A DNA stretch of 64,000 bases, taken from Marinihelvus sp963695135 (GTDB taxonomy: Bacteria; Pseudomonadota; Gammaproteobacteria; Xanthomonadales; SZUA-36). The stretch is from positions 248,001-312,000 of the forward strand of contig CAVOGA010000001.1 of assembly GCA_963695135.1 (NCBI GenBank), given 5' to 3'. This document shows, piece by piece, positions 35,958 to 44,561 of this stretch. A program made the position numbers and the translations under genes. The notes under the pieces were generated by a model. That model was not told where the DNA came from, did no database searches, and saw nothing but the letters and a program-made list of their open reading frames with translations. How positions within the stretch are numbered: position 1 is the stretch's first letter; each line of letters begins with the position of its first letter.

Positions 35958-36989
35958 TCAGTAAACCAGGAAGCCTTCCCAGAAGGGGTCTTCCGGGTCC
36001 ACGGTGATGCGGTTGTCGCCAAATACCCTGGCCCAGCCCTCGATGGAGGGCAGAATCGCCGGCGTACCGGCGAGCTCGGTAGCCTGTTCCACCCGGCCCC
36101 GGAAACACGAGCCGATAATGCTCTCGTGAACAAATTCATCACCGGGCGCCAGCTCGCCACGAGCAGCCAGCTGGGCCATGCGCGCGGAGGTTCCGGTGCC
36201 GCAAGGTGAGCGGTCAATCGCCTGGTCACCGTAAAACACCGCGTTGCGTGCATGGGCGCCGGGGGTGCGCGGCGCGCCCGTCCACAGCAGGTGACTCAGG
36301 CCGTTAATGCGCTCGTCCAGCGGGTGCACAAACCGGTAGCGTTCATTGAGTCGCTGTCGCAGCACCGGGCTGATGCTCAACAGTTGCTGGGCGCTCAGAT
36401 CCGCAAGATCCCGGTAATGCGCCTGCGGCTCGACGATCGCGTAAAAGTTGCCCCCGTAGGCCACATCCACGACCAGGGAGCCGCCGAGCTCGGGACAGTC
36501 CACCTGCAGTCCCGCGCTGTGCAGGAAGGACGCCACGTTATGCAGCCGGACCGAGCTGACCCGGCCGCCGGACTGCTTGAAATGGGCCTCCACGCGGCCG
36601 GCGGGCGTATCCAGCACCAGCAGACCCGGCGTCCCGGGGGACACCAGCCCGCGTTCGATGGCGATGGTGACCGTGCCGATCGCGCCGTGACCGCACATGG
36701 GCAGGCAGCCGGAGGTTTCGATAAACAGGACCCCGATGTCGCAATCATCCCGGGTGCTTGGATAGAGGATGGAGCCGGACATCAGCGCGTGACCACGCGG
36801 CTCGAACATGAGCGCGGTGCGGACCCAGTCGTGATTCGCCTGGAAGTCCGCGCGGCGCTCGGCCATGCTCGCGCCCGCCAACTGCGGTCCGCCGGACGCC
36901 ACCAGGCGCACCGGGTTGCCGCAGGTGTGCGCATCGATGCATTCAAAAACCGCGGTCTGCTCCGGGCCTCGCTGCCTGCCTGGTTTCAT
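35958..36989 (-). CDS. 4-hydroxyproline 2-epimerase / proline racemase family
   Basis: The 343-aa protein has the two catalytic cysteines of the family, Cys99 in LPMCGHGAIGT and the second in DRSPCGTGTSARMAQL. DAHTCGNPVRLV marks the N-terminal half. With FAD-oxidoreductase and DapA-like neighbours it most likely converts trans-4-hydroxy-L-proline to cis-4-hydroxy-D-proline, as LhpA does. Its start overlaps the end of the FAD gene by four bases. Confidence 0.9.
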   Translation of the reverse strand: MKPGRQRGPEQTAVFECIDAHTCGNPVRLVASGGPQLAGASMAERRADFQANHDWVRTALMFEPRGHALMSGSILYPSTRDDCDIGVLFIETSGCLPMCGHGAIGTVTIAIERGLVSPGTPGLLVLDTPAGRVEAHFKQSGGRVSSVRLHNVASFLHSAGLQVDCPELGGSLVVDVAYGGNFYAIVEPQAHYRDLADLSAQQLLSISPVLRQRLNERYRFVHPLDERINGLSHLLWTGAPRTPGAHARNAVFYGDQAIDRSPCGTGTSARMAQLAARGELAPGDEFVHESIIGSCFRGRVEQATELAGTPAILPSIEGWARVFGDNRITVDPEDPFWEGFLVY

Positions 36990-38254
36990 TGGAATCGATC
37001 AATCCGGTAAGGGGCCATATCCAGACCCGGGTCGCGGCCGGCCACCAGGTCGGCAATCAGCCGGCCGGTGGTGGCGCCCTGGGTCAGCCCGTAATGTCCA
37101 TGGCCAAAGGCATAAAACACGTTGCTGTGACGGGGAGAGGCGGAGATTACCGGCACCGAGTCCGACATCATGGGCCGCTGTCCCATCCACTCGGTCACAC
37201 CGTCGATCTGCAGTCCCGGCAGGTAATCCTGCGCGTGTCTGACCAGCACCGCGGCACGCCGGTAGTCCGCCTCTGCATCCAGCCGGGCAAATTCGGCGGT
37301 GCCCGCCAGGCGCAGGCCGTCGGCCAGCGGGGTCATGACAAAGGACCGGGAGCCGGAAATGACCGGCAGACCGAGCTCTACGCCCGGATGGGCGATCATG
37401 CTGTGATAGCCGCGCTTGGCCGTCATGGGCACCGCACAGTCCAGCTGCGCCGCGAGCCGGTTTGACCAGGCCCCGGCCGCCAGCACCAGGATATCGGCCT
37501 GTACCGCCGTGCCGCCTTCCAGCCGTGCCGTGATGCCTTCCGGGCCGGCTTCCACGCCGGTTACCGCGGCTGAGCGCCAGTGCGCACCGGCGCTGAACGC
37601 CGCTTGCGCGATGCCCGCTGTCAGGGCCCCGGGGTTCAGCGTGTGCTGCCAGCTGGGCAGCATCAGCGCGACCCCGCCGGGCAAGTGTAAATCCGGCGCC
37701 AGTGATGCCACTTCCGCGGTATCCAGCCGCCGATAGTCAAAACCCAGCTCCGCCTCCAGGTCGTAGATCCAGCGCTCCTGCTCAAAGGCTGCCTCGGTAT
37801 CGTAAATGGCCAGCGCGCCGCGCGAGCGGAGCAGCCCGGTAAGCCCGGTGGCCTCCAGCAACTGGTGATAGTCATCAATTACCCGGTGCATGAGGACGGC
37901 CTGGGCGCGTGCGGACCGGTCCACACCGGCCATGGTGCCGGCGCCGAGAAAGCGCAGGAACCAGGGCGTCAGCCAGGGCAGATGCTGCCAGCGTATGGTC
38001 AGCGGTCCGAGCGGGTCGCGCAGCCAGCCGGGCAGCTTTTTCCAGACACCCGGATGGGAAAACGGGACGACGTGGGAAGGGGATACACAGGCGGCGTTGC
38101 CAAAACTGGTTGCCTGGCCGGGCTCGACGCGGTCCAGCAGGGTAACGTCATGACCGCTGGTCTGCAGATGCCAGGCGCAGCAGCTGCCGACGATACCCGC
38201 ACCAATAACCAGGCACCGGCGCGGTGTCGCGGTGCCGTTGTTGTTGCCGCTCAT
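36986..38254 (-). CDS. FAD-dependent D-amino acid (D-hydroxyproline) dehydrogenase
   Basis: The 422-aa DadA-like flavoprotein begins with the dinucleotide-binding motif VIGAGIVGSCCAWHLQ, then ATSFGNAACVSPSHVVPF, ILVLAAGAWSNRLA, MTAKRGYHSMI and the C-terminal FYAFGHGHYGLTQGATTGRL. Within this operon it probably oxidises cis-4-hydroxy-D-proline to pyrroline-4-hydroxy-2-carboxylate. It overlaps the GntR gene upstream and the epimerase downstream by four bases each. Confidence 0.9.
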   Translation of the reverse strand: MSGNNNGTATPRRCLVIGAGIVGSCCAWHLQTSGHDVTLLDRVEPGQATSFGNAACVSPSHVVPFSHPGVWKKLPGWLRDPLGPLTIRWQHLPWLTPWFLRFLGAGTMAGVDRSARAQAVLMHRVIDDYHQLLEATGLTGLLRSRGALAIYDTEAAFEQERWIYDLEAELGFDYRRLDTAEVASLAPDLHLPGGVALMLPSWQHTLNPGALTAGIAQAAFSAGAHWRSAAVTGVEAGPEGITARLEGGTAVQADILVLAAGAWSNRLAAQLDCAVPMTAKRGYHSMIAHPGVELGLPVISGSRSFVMTPLADGLRLAGTAEFARLDAEADYRRAAVLVRHAQDYLPGLQIDGVTEWMGQRPMMSDSVPVISASPRHSNVFYAFGHGHYGLTQGATTGRLIADLVAGRDPGLDMAPYRIDRFQ

Positions 38255-38910
38255 TGTGCGCCTCCCAGGCTGGCCACCAGGCCGTCAAGAATGTTCATGA
38301 TGCCGTTGAGGGCGCGCACGGCGCCGGCCCGGTCGCCCTCCCCAACCGACCGTGCCAGCGATGCATGGAAGGTGGCGGCGCTGGACAGGTCCACACGGGG
38401 CAGCTTCATGTACCAGAGTCGCCGGCAATGGGCGTGCATGGGCGCCAGCGCCTGGCGCAGGTGCTCATTGCGGCCGGCGGAAGCCAGCAATTCGTCCAGG
38501 CGGCGGTCCAGGCGCATGAACAGCTCCAGCTTGTCACTCAGGCCATCGAGATGAATCGCCAGCGCCTGCAGGGCGCGGCGCTGGTCGTGGGTGGCGCGCT
38601 CGGCTGCCTTCACCACCAGCAGGCGCTCCAGGACCCGGCGCACCTCGACGATTTGCGCCAACTCGCTCTGCCGGACCGGTGATACCACCAGGCCCTTGCG
38701 CGGATAAACGGTCAGCAGGCCCTGCGCCGAAAGGCGCTGCACTGCCTCGCGAACCGGCGTCCGGCCCAGTCCGACGGCCCCGGCAAGGTCTTTTTCCTGC
38801 ACCTTCGCGCCCGGCTGCAGCTGCAGGGTAACCAGCAGGTTCTCCAGCGCGTCGAAAGCCTGCTCGGCCTGGGTTTGCTGATGGCGCCGTCGGTCGGCGG
38901 TGGCGTTCAT
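38251..38910 (-). CDS. GntR-family (FadR/FCD type) regulator of the operon
   Basis: The 219-aa protein has an N-terminal GntR winged helix (LQLQPGAKVQEKDLAGAVGL, GRTPVREAVQRLSAQGLLTV) and a C-terminal all-helical FCD ligand domain (about 85-210). It is encoded inside the operon, overlapping both neighbours, so it probably autoregulates together with the hydroxyproline genes. The palindrome just before the first gene is a candidate binding site. Confidence 0.9.
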   Translation of the reverse strand: MNATADRRRHQQTQAEQAFDALENLLVTLQLQPGAKVQEKDLAGAVGLGRTPVREAVQRLSAQGLLTVYPRKGLVVSPVRQSELAQIVEVRRVLERLLVVKAAERATHDQRRALQALAIHLDGLSDKLELFMRLDRRLDELLASAGRNEHLRQALAPMHAHCRRLWYMKLPRVDLSSAATFHASLARSVGEGDRAGAVRALNGIMNILDGLVASLGGAQ

Positions 38911-39806
38911 AGCCGGGGACGGTTCGCCAGGGCTTCTGCGAGTACCTGCTCAACATGGGCCCGCTCGGCTCCCTCGAGCGGCAGGCGGGGCTCGCGGACC
39001 CGCGCACTGCCCACGCCGACCAGCTCCTCCACGAGCTTGATCTGCTGAACGAATTTGGGGCCGATATCCAGCTCCAGCAGCGGCAAAAACCAGTCATACA
39101 GGGCGCGCGCGCGCGCCCAGTCGCCGGCTTTCATCAGCTCGTAGAGCCGCACCGTTTCTTGCGGAAAGGCCACGACGAGGCCTGCGACCCAACCGACTGC
39201 ACCCACGGCAAAGCATTCGAGCGCCAGGTCATCTACTCCGCAAAACAGGGCGTAGCGGTCGCCGCAGAGCCGCCGGATGGCGGACATGCGCCGGGTATTG
39301 GCGGACGATTCCTTGATGGCCATGAAATTATCAACACTGGCCAGCTCCGCGAAATCTGCCGGGAGCAGGTCCGTGCCGTAGGCCACGGGGTTGTTGTACA
39401 GCATGATGGGACGGTCGGTGGCGGCAGCCACGGTGCGCAGATAGGTCAAGGTCTCGCGCCGGTCGCTGGGGTAACGCATGGGCGGCAACAGCATATAGCC
39501 GTCCACCCCGGCGTGGTCGGCCGCGCCCACGCGTGCGAGCGCCTCGGTGGTGGCGCTCTCGGCCACGCCGGCAATCACCGGCACACGACCACTGACCTCC
39601 CGGACAAAGAACCGCACCACCTCGTCCTTCTCCGCGGCGCTGAGCGTGGCGTTTTCACCCAGCGAGCCGAGCAGGATGAGGCCATGAACACCGGCATCGA
39701 GCTGGAATTCCAGGTGCTTTGCCATGGCCGGAAAATCCAGCTCGCCCCGCTCATTGAATTTGCTGGTCAGGGCCGGGAAGACCCCCTGCCACGATGTCTT
39801 GTGCAT
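38907..39806 (-). CDS. DapA-family lyase/deaminase (hydroxyproline pathway)
   Basis: The 299-aa protein has the Schiff-base lysine (Lys165 in FMAIKESSANTRR), the catalytic tyrosine (Tyr137 in MLYNNP) and the LGSLGENATLSAAEK substrate loop of the dihydrodipicolinate synthase family. In this context it is best read as the pyrroline-4-hydroxy-2-carboxylate deaminase (LhpC type), which forms alpha-ketoglutarate semialdehyde. The dehydrogenase for the last step is not in the window. It is the first gene of the operon; AGGAG lies six bases before the ATG. Confidence 0.88.
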   Translation of the reverse strand: MHKTSWQGVFPALTSKFNERGELDFPAMAKHLEFQLDAGVHGLILLGSLGENATLSAAEKDEVVRFFVREVSGRVPVIAGVAESATTEALARVGAADHAGVDGYMLLPPMRYPSDRRETLTYLRTVAAATDRPIMLYNNPVAYGTDLLPADFAELASVDNFMAIKESSANTRRMSAIRRLCGDRYALFCGVDDLALECFAVGAVGWVAGLVVAFPQETVRLYELMKAGDWARARALYDWFLPLLELDIGPKFVQQIKLVEELVGVGSARVREPRLPLEGAERAHVEQVLAEALANRPRL

Positions 39807-39810
39807 AACC

Positions 39811-39832
39811 GCTCCTCTGATATATCAGGAGC
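39811..39832. promoter_or_regulatory. Candidate GntR operator at the hydroxyproline operon
   Basis: CTGATATATCAG (39817-39828) is a perfect 12-bp palindrome. With flanking GCTCCT and GAGC it extends to an interrupted dyad. It begins five bases upstream of the first start codon and covers the ribosome-binding site. Such AT-centred dyads suit FadR-type GntR regulators, one of which is encoded in the operon. Confidence 0.5.
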
Positions 39833-39856
39833 ATAGCACGGGAATCAGCGACCGCA

Positions 39857-39889
39857 AAACAAAAAAGCCCGGCCTTGGCAGGCCGGGCT
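39857..39889 (-). terminator. Terminator after the DUF4097 gene
   Basis: Stem AGCCCGGCC/GGCCGGGCT (39866-39874 with 39881-39889) has a six-base loop. On the minus strand it is followed by TTTTTT-G-TTTT, giving a strong intrinsic terminator about 50 bases beyond the DUF4097 stop and before the hydroxyproline operon. Confidence 0.85.
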
Positions 39890-39940
39890 GTCGCGGGGTG
39901 CCGGCCGGCCGGAACAGGCCGGCACAGCCATTGAATTTAC

Positions 39941-40696
39941 TCAGCTCTTGCGAATTTTCACGCCGCCATTGACGGTATCCGCGCTCAGCCTGGCGCTGCC
40001 ATCGCCGACCTGCCCCCGCAGCGACCGGCCGATCAGCCCCTTCTCGGCCTCAATGCCGAAATCATCCGCGTTAATGCCACCATTGACGGTCTCGGCAGTG
40101 AGCGTCACGTCCGAGTTGGCGGGGATCCTGACATTGATTTTGCCGTTGACCGTTTCCAGTTGGATGCGCTGGTCAGCGGTCAGCGAACTGACCACCGCGT
40201 CAATGCTGCCATTGACCGTCTCCAGGGAGGCATCCGCCGAGATGTCCGCAACATCGATACCGCCGTTGACCGTTTCCGCTTCGATATTGCCAAACACGCC
40301 GCTGATATCCACACCGCCGTTGACGGAACTGATGGAATCCAGGTTGCTGGTGGCCGGCAGCGAGACCTCGTAGGAGACCGACGCGCCGCCGCTGTTGCCG
40401 CCGAACCAGCCCTTGCTCTTGGGCAGTTTGGTGTCGATGCTGATGCGCTCGCTCGTTGCGTCAATCAGAATTTCGATGCCATCCAGGGCCTTTTGATTGT
40501 CGGCTTTCTTGTAGGCGGTCACGATCACCTCGCTACCGCTGCCACCGGTGACGCTGACACTGCCATTGACGTTTTCCAGGCTGAACCGTCCACCGCTGTC
40601 GAGATCGAAGGTGAACCGTTCTTCCTCGCGGACATCGGCCACGGCCAGGCCGGACAGAAACAGGGTGGCCACAGCCACGGCGGCTTTTTTCATCAT
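39941..40696 (-). CDS. Exported DUF4097-like beta-helix protein with VNGG repeats
   Basis: The 251-aa product has a signal peptide (MMKKAAVAVATLFLSGLAVADV). The mature part repeats ENVNGSVSV, SSVNGGVDI, ETVNGGIDV, ETVNGSIDA, ETVNGKINV, ETVNGGINA and DTVNGGVKI about every 20 residues, the signature of DUF4097/DUF2807 right-handed beta structures. Such proteins are thought to be adhesin-like or surface scaffold proteins; the function is not established. AGGAG precedes the start. Confidence 0.85.
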   Translation of the reverse strand: MMKKAAVAVATLFLSGLAVADVREEERFTFDLDSGGRFSLENVNGSVSVTGGSGSEVIVTAYKKADNQKALDGIEILIDATSERISIDTKLPKSKGWFGGNSGGASVSYEVSLPATSNLDSISSVNGGVDISGVFGNIEAETVNGGIDVADISADASLETVNGSIDAVVSSLTADQRIQLETVNGKINVRIPANSDVTLTAETVNGGINADDFGIEAEKGLIGRSLRGQVGDGSARLSADTVNGGVKIRKS

Positions 40697-40857
40697 CGTC
40701 TCGTTCTCCTGTATCCACGCGGGCGCGGCCCGGCATGGGGTTGAATCCGTAATTGTTATGCCTTTGACGGCAGGTTTGACCTAAAGGTTTAAATCCGGTC
40801 ACCAACACGCAATTGCAAGAAATAAACCATTGAAAGCGCCACCCGGGTGCCTTATCC

Positions 40858-40888
40858 TTGCATTCATGTACTAATACGTTAATACACT
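40858..40888 (+). promoter_or_regulatory. Putative promoter/operator of the his operon
   Basis: The region before the TrpR-like gene is unusually AT-rich. It holds an imperfect dyad TACTAA-TACG-TTAATA (40869-40884, one mismatch between half-sites) and a repeated AATAC/ATTAC motif. A possible -35 TTGCAT (40858) lies before it with a poor -10 (TAATAC at 40880). TrpR-family proteins bind related TACTA half-sites, so autoregulation by the adjacent gene is likely but unproven. Confidence 0.45.
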
Positions 40889-40920
40889 ATTACACCAAAC
40901 CATTACACCAGACCGGTCAC

Positions 40921-41232
40921 ATGAAGCAACACAACGACAAGCAGCGCGAGGCGCTCAAAGCCCAGGCCAACGCCCTCTACAAGGCGTTCCTGACCCTTGA
41001 ATCCGAGGAGCAGGTCCGCCAGTTTCTGTTGGACCTGTGCACACCGTCTGAGCTGGAGGCCATCGTCGACCGGTGGTGGACCGCATCCCTGCTGAACGAG
41101 GGACGCAGCTACCGGGAAATCAGCGAAGAGACCGGCGTGAGTGTGACCACCATCGGGCGGGTTGCCCGCTATCTGAACATGGGCGAGGGCGGCTACCGGC
41201 TGGCCCTGCGCCGGGAGAAGACCGAATTATGA
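40921..41232 (+). CDS. TrpR/YerC-YecD-family regulator of histidine genes
   Basis: The 103-aa protein from ATG 40921 has the TrpR-like helical fold: EEQVRQFLLDLCTPSELEAI, then the helix-turn-helix GRSYREISEETGVSVTTIGR. The frame is open upstream from TTG 40858, but that part is not family-like. Its stop overlaps hisG as ATGA. In many gammaproteobacteria and firmicutes this family sits with his genes and probably represses them. Confidence 0.9.
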   Translation: MKQHNDKQREALKAQANALYKAFLTLESEEQVRQFLLDLCTPSELEAIVDRWWTASLLNEGRSYREISEETGVSVTTIGRVARYLNMGEGGYRLALRREKTEL

Positions 41233-42110
41233 GCCGCATTCGCGTTGCCATCCAGAAATCCGGACGCCTGTCCGACAAGTCACTCGGGCTGCTCCAGAGT
41301 TGCGGCCTGCGTTTCGCACGCAGCAAGGACAAGCTGTTCTGGTACGGCCAGGATTTCCCGGTTGACCTGTTGCTGGTCCGGGACGACGACATTCCGCGTT
41401 TGCTCCTGGACGGTGTTTGCGAGCTGGGCATCGTCGGCGAGAACATTGCCGAGGAGGTGATGCTGGAACGCAACGAGGGCGCCGGGCTGGAGCAACTCCG
41501 CAAGCTGGGTTTTGGCGCCTGCCGCCTGTCGCTGGCGGTGCCGGAGGATAGCACGATCACCCGCGCCGCTGACCTGGATGGCGCGCGCATCGCCACCTCC
41601 TACCCCTCGCTGACCCGGCACCTGCTCAAGGAAAAAGGCATTTCCGCAACGATCGTCGAGCTGGCCGGCTCGGTGGAGATTGCGCCCGGCCTCGGCACGG
41701 CGGAGGCCATCTCCGACCTGGTCTCGACCGGCACCACGCTGCGCGCCAATCACCTGCGCGAGCTCGAGGTGATCTACCAGAGCACCGCGGCCCTGTACCA
41801 GGGCGCCGCCACGCTGACCGGCGAGAAGCAGGCCCTGCTCCGGCGCCTCCTGATGCGCCTTGATGGCGTTCTGCACGCCGCGGAAAGCAAGTACGTGATG
41901 CTGCACGCGCCGCGCGAGGCGGTGGAGCGGATTACCGCCCTGCTACCGGGCGCGGAGCAGCCAACCCTGCTCACCCTGGAGGGCAACAGCGAGCGGGTCG
42001 CTCTGCACGCGGTATGCCGGGAAACGCTGTTCTGGGAGCACCTGGAAGCGCTGAAGGCGGCGGGCGCCTCGGCGATCCTCGTCATGCCCGTGGAGAAGAT
42101 GCTGGCATGA
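41229..42110 (+). CDS. hisG: ATP phosphoribosyltransferase (long form)
   Basis: HisG joins PRPP and ATP, the first and feedback-controlled step of histidine synthesis. The 293-aa length includes the C-terminal ACT-like regulatory domain (about 220-293), so HisZ is not needed. Seen are VAIQKSGRLSDKSLGLL, LGIVGENIAEE, ATSYPSLTRHLL and the PRPP-loop ELAGSVEIAPGLGTAEAISD. The start ATG 41229 overlaps the regulator's stop. Confidence 0.96.
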   Translation: MSRIRVAIQKSGRLSDKSLGLLQSCGLRFARSKDKLFWYGQDFPVDLLLVRDDDIPRLLLDGVCELGIVGENIAEEVMLERNEGAGLEQLRKLGFGACRLSLAVPEDSTITRAADLDGARIATSYPSLTRHLLKEKGISATIVELAGSVEIAPGLGTAEAISDLVSTGTTLRANHLRELEVIYQSTAALYQGAATLTGEKQALLRRLLMRLDGVLHAAESKYVMLHAPREAVERITALLPGAEQPTLLTLEGNSERVALHAVCRETLFWEHLEALKAAGASAILVMPVEKMLA

Positions 42111-43442
42111 ACGCGAACTCCAGGGCCTCAACCCGGCTGATCGACTGGTCAGCACTGAACGCGGCGGAGCAAAACCAGGCGCTGGCCCGGCCACCGCTGG
42201 ACCGGGGCGAGCTTGAAAGCCGCGTCGCAAAAATTATTGCCACGGTTCGGGAGCGTGGTGATGCGGCGCTGCGTGATTACGCGGAACAGTTTGACGGCGT
42301 GGTGCTCGAAGACCTGCGGGTCAGCGAGGCGGAGCTGCGCGGCGCCTCCAGCCGGATATCGCCGGCGCTGATGACCGCGATCGAGCAGGCCGCAGGCCGG
42401 ATCCGCGCCTTCCACGAGGCCGGTGCGCCACGGGGGTTTTCCCTGGCCACCGAGGCGGGTCTCGACTGCTCCGCGCGCTACCTGCCCATTTCACCGGTGG
42501 GACTGTATGTTCCCGGCGGCTCCGCGCCGCTGATCTCAACGGTCATGATGCTGGCGATACCGGCGGCCATAGCCGGCTGCGGAGAGGTCGTGCTGTGCAC
42601 ACCGCCGGGACCCGGCGGACGGATCGACCCGGCGGTGCTCGCTGCCGCCTGGCACTGCGGCGTGACGCAGGTACTCCGCTCCGGAGGCGCACAGGCCATC
42701 GGCGCCATGGCCTTCGGCACCGAGAGCATTCCTGCCTGCGCCAAGCTGTTCGGCCCGGGCAATGCATGGGTTACGGAAGCAAAACGCCAGGTCTCCGCCC
42801 TGCCCGGCGGGCCGGCGCAGGACATGCCCGCGGGCCCCTCGGAGGTGCTGGTCATTGCCGATGCAGACGCGGACCCGGACACGGTTGGCTGGGACCTGCT
42901 GTCCCAGGCGGAACACGGGCCCGATTCCCAGGCGGTGCTCCTGAGCGACAGCCGCACGCTGCTTGAGGCCACGGCGGCAAGCCTGCCGCGCCTGGCAGCA
43001 AAGACGGAGCGCGCGGCGATTCTCGACAACGCGCTGCACAACCTGCGGCTCATCAAGGTGGCGGACCTGGCAGAGGCCATCACCGTATCCAACCGCTATG
43101 CGCCGGAGCACCTGATCATCAACACCGCCAATGCGGATGAACTGCTGGAGCAGGTCACCACCGCCGGCTCGGTGTTCCTCGGTCGCTGGACGCCGGAGTC
43201 CCTCGGGCGATTACAGCTCGGGAACGAACCACGTGCTGCCCACCTACGGGCACGCCCGGGCCTACAGCGGCCTTTCCGTTACCGACTTCATGCGCCGCAT
43301 GACAGTGCAGCGCGCCACGCCGGAGGGCCTCGCGGCTGCCGGGGCGGATGCGATGCAGATCGCACAGGCCGAGGGCCTCGGCGCACACCGCATGGCGGTG
43401 GCCTGGCGCCTGGAGCAGATTGAGAAGGAGCGGACGCAGTGA
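42107..43442 (+). pseudogene. hisD: Histidinol dehydrogenase, one frameshift
   Basis: HisD oxidises histidinol to histidine, the last two steps. From ATG 42107 the first 366 codons are intact, with GLYVPGGSAPLISTVMM, GGAQAIGAMAFGT, FGPGNAWVTEAKRQVS, DMPAGPSEVLVIAD and NRYAPEHLIINTAN. At 43205-43207 a GGG carries one base too many, and the sequence continues in the next frame as DYSSGTNHVLPTYGHARAYS, then GLSVTDFMRRMTVQ, ending at 43442. The rest of the his operon is intact, so an indel error is likely. It overlaps hisG and hisC. Confidence 0.93.
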
Positions 43443-44530
43443 ACGACCCGGCATACCTGCAGGGACTGGCGCGGCCGGAAGTGGTCGCCATGTCCCCCTA
43501 CGTGTCAGCGCGCAGCGGCGCCGGCGCCGACGGCGTATTGCTCAATGCCAACGAGGCGCCCGGCAGCCTGCTGCAGGATGAACGCTGGGCGGCGCTGGAA
43601 CTGCACCGCTACCCGCCGCCGCAACCGGCGGCACTGCGCGCGCGGCTCGCCGACATCTACCAGGTGCCGGAAAACCGGGTGCTCATCACCCGCGGCAGCG
43701 ACGAGGGGATTGACCTGCTGATGCGCGTGTTCTGCCGTCCCGGCCAGGACCAGGTACTGGAGACGATCCCCTGTTTCGGCATGTACCGGATCGCGGCCCA
43801 GGTGCAGGGCGCCGGGGTCGTGCAGGTGCCGCGGGATCCGGTCACCCTGGCGGTCAGGCCTGAGGCACTTATGGCCGCCGTGCGGGAAACGGAAAACCTC
43901 AAGCTGGTGTTCCTGACGAGCCCGAACAACCCGACCGGCGACGTACTTCCGCGGGGCCTGCTGGAAGAGGTCCTTGAGGCCACCCGGGGCCGCGCCCTGG
44001 TTGTCATGGACGAGGCCTATATCGAGTTCTGCCAGGAGGGCTCCGCCACCGCGAAGCTGGCGGATTACGAGCACCTGGTGGTGCTGCGCACCCTGTCCAA
44101 GGCCTGGGGCGCCGCCGGCCTGCGCTGTGGCGCCGTGCTGGCCGCGCCGCAGGTGATCGATTTGCTGGGCAGAATCATGGCCCCGTACCCCCTGACCGCA
44201 CCGGCGATCGCCGCGGCACTTGCGGTCACCTCGCCGCAGGCCCGTGCGCAACAGCAACAGATGCTGCGCGATCTGCGCCGGGAAAAAGACCGGCTGATCA
44301 GCGAGCTGGCCGGCGCCGGATGGGTGGAGGACCTGTGGCCCGGGGAGGCAAACTTTGTGCTGATCCGGGTCGGTGACGGGCCGCGGCTCGTGAGACACTG
44401 CGCCGAGCGGGGCGTGCGGATTCGCGATTTTAACGGCCAGCCACTGCTGGACAATTGCGTGCGCCTCACCGTTGGCAGCAGCGACGACATGGCCGCCCTG
44501 CGCGCAGCCCTCGACGATTTTCAGCCCTGA
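43439..44530 (+). CDS. hisC: Histidinol-phosphate aminotransferase
   Basis: The 363-aa PLP enzyme starts at GTG 43439, overlapping the hisD stop. It shows LLNANEAPGSLL, TRGSDEGIDLLMR, FLTSPNNPTGDVLP, VVMDEAYIEFC and the PLP lysine in RTLSKAWGAAGLRCG. It converts imidazole-acetol phosphate to histidinol phosphate with glutamate as amino donor. Confidence 0.95.
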   Translation: MNDPAYLQGLARPEVVAMSPYVSARSGAGADGVLLNANEAPGSLLQDERWAALELHRYPPPQPAALRARLADIYQVPENRVLITRGSDEGIDLLMRVFCRPGQDQVLETIPCFGMYRIAAQVQGAGVVQVPRDPVTLAVRPEALMAAVRETENLKLVFLTSPNNPTGDVLPRGLLEEVLEATRGRALVVMDEAYIEFCQEGSATAKLADYEHLVVLRTLSKAWGAAGLRCGAVLAAPQVIDLLGRIMAPYPLTAPAIAAALAVTSPQARAQQQQMLRDLRREKDRLISELAGAGWVEDLWPGEANFVLIRVGDGPRLVRHCAERGVRIRDFNGQPLLDNCVRLTVGSSDDMAALRAALDDFQP

Positions 44531-44561
44531 GCCCGACCCATCAACCAGGCATGACAACGAC

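Noticed and set aside
40858..40920. Possible histidine leader peptide for attenuation
   Set aside because: The frame from TTG 40858 has scattered histidines but no run of His codons and no terminator/antiterminator pair before hisG.
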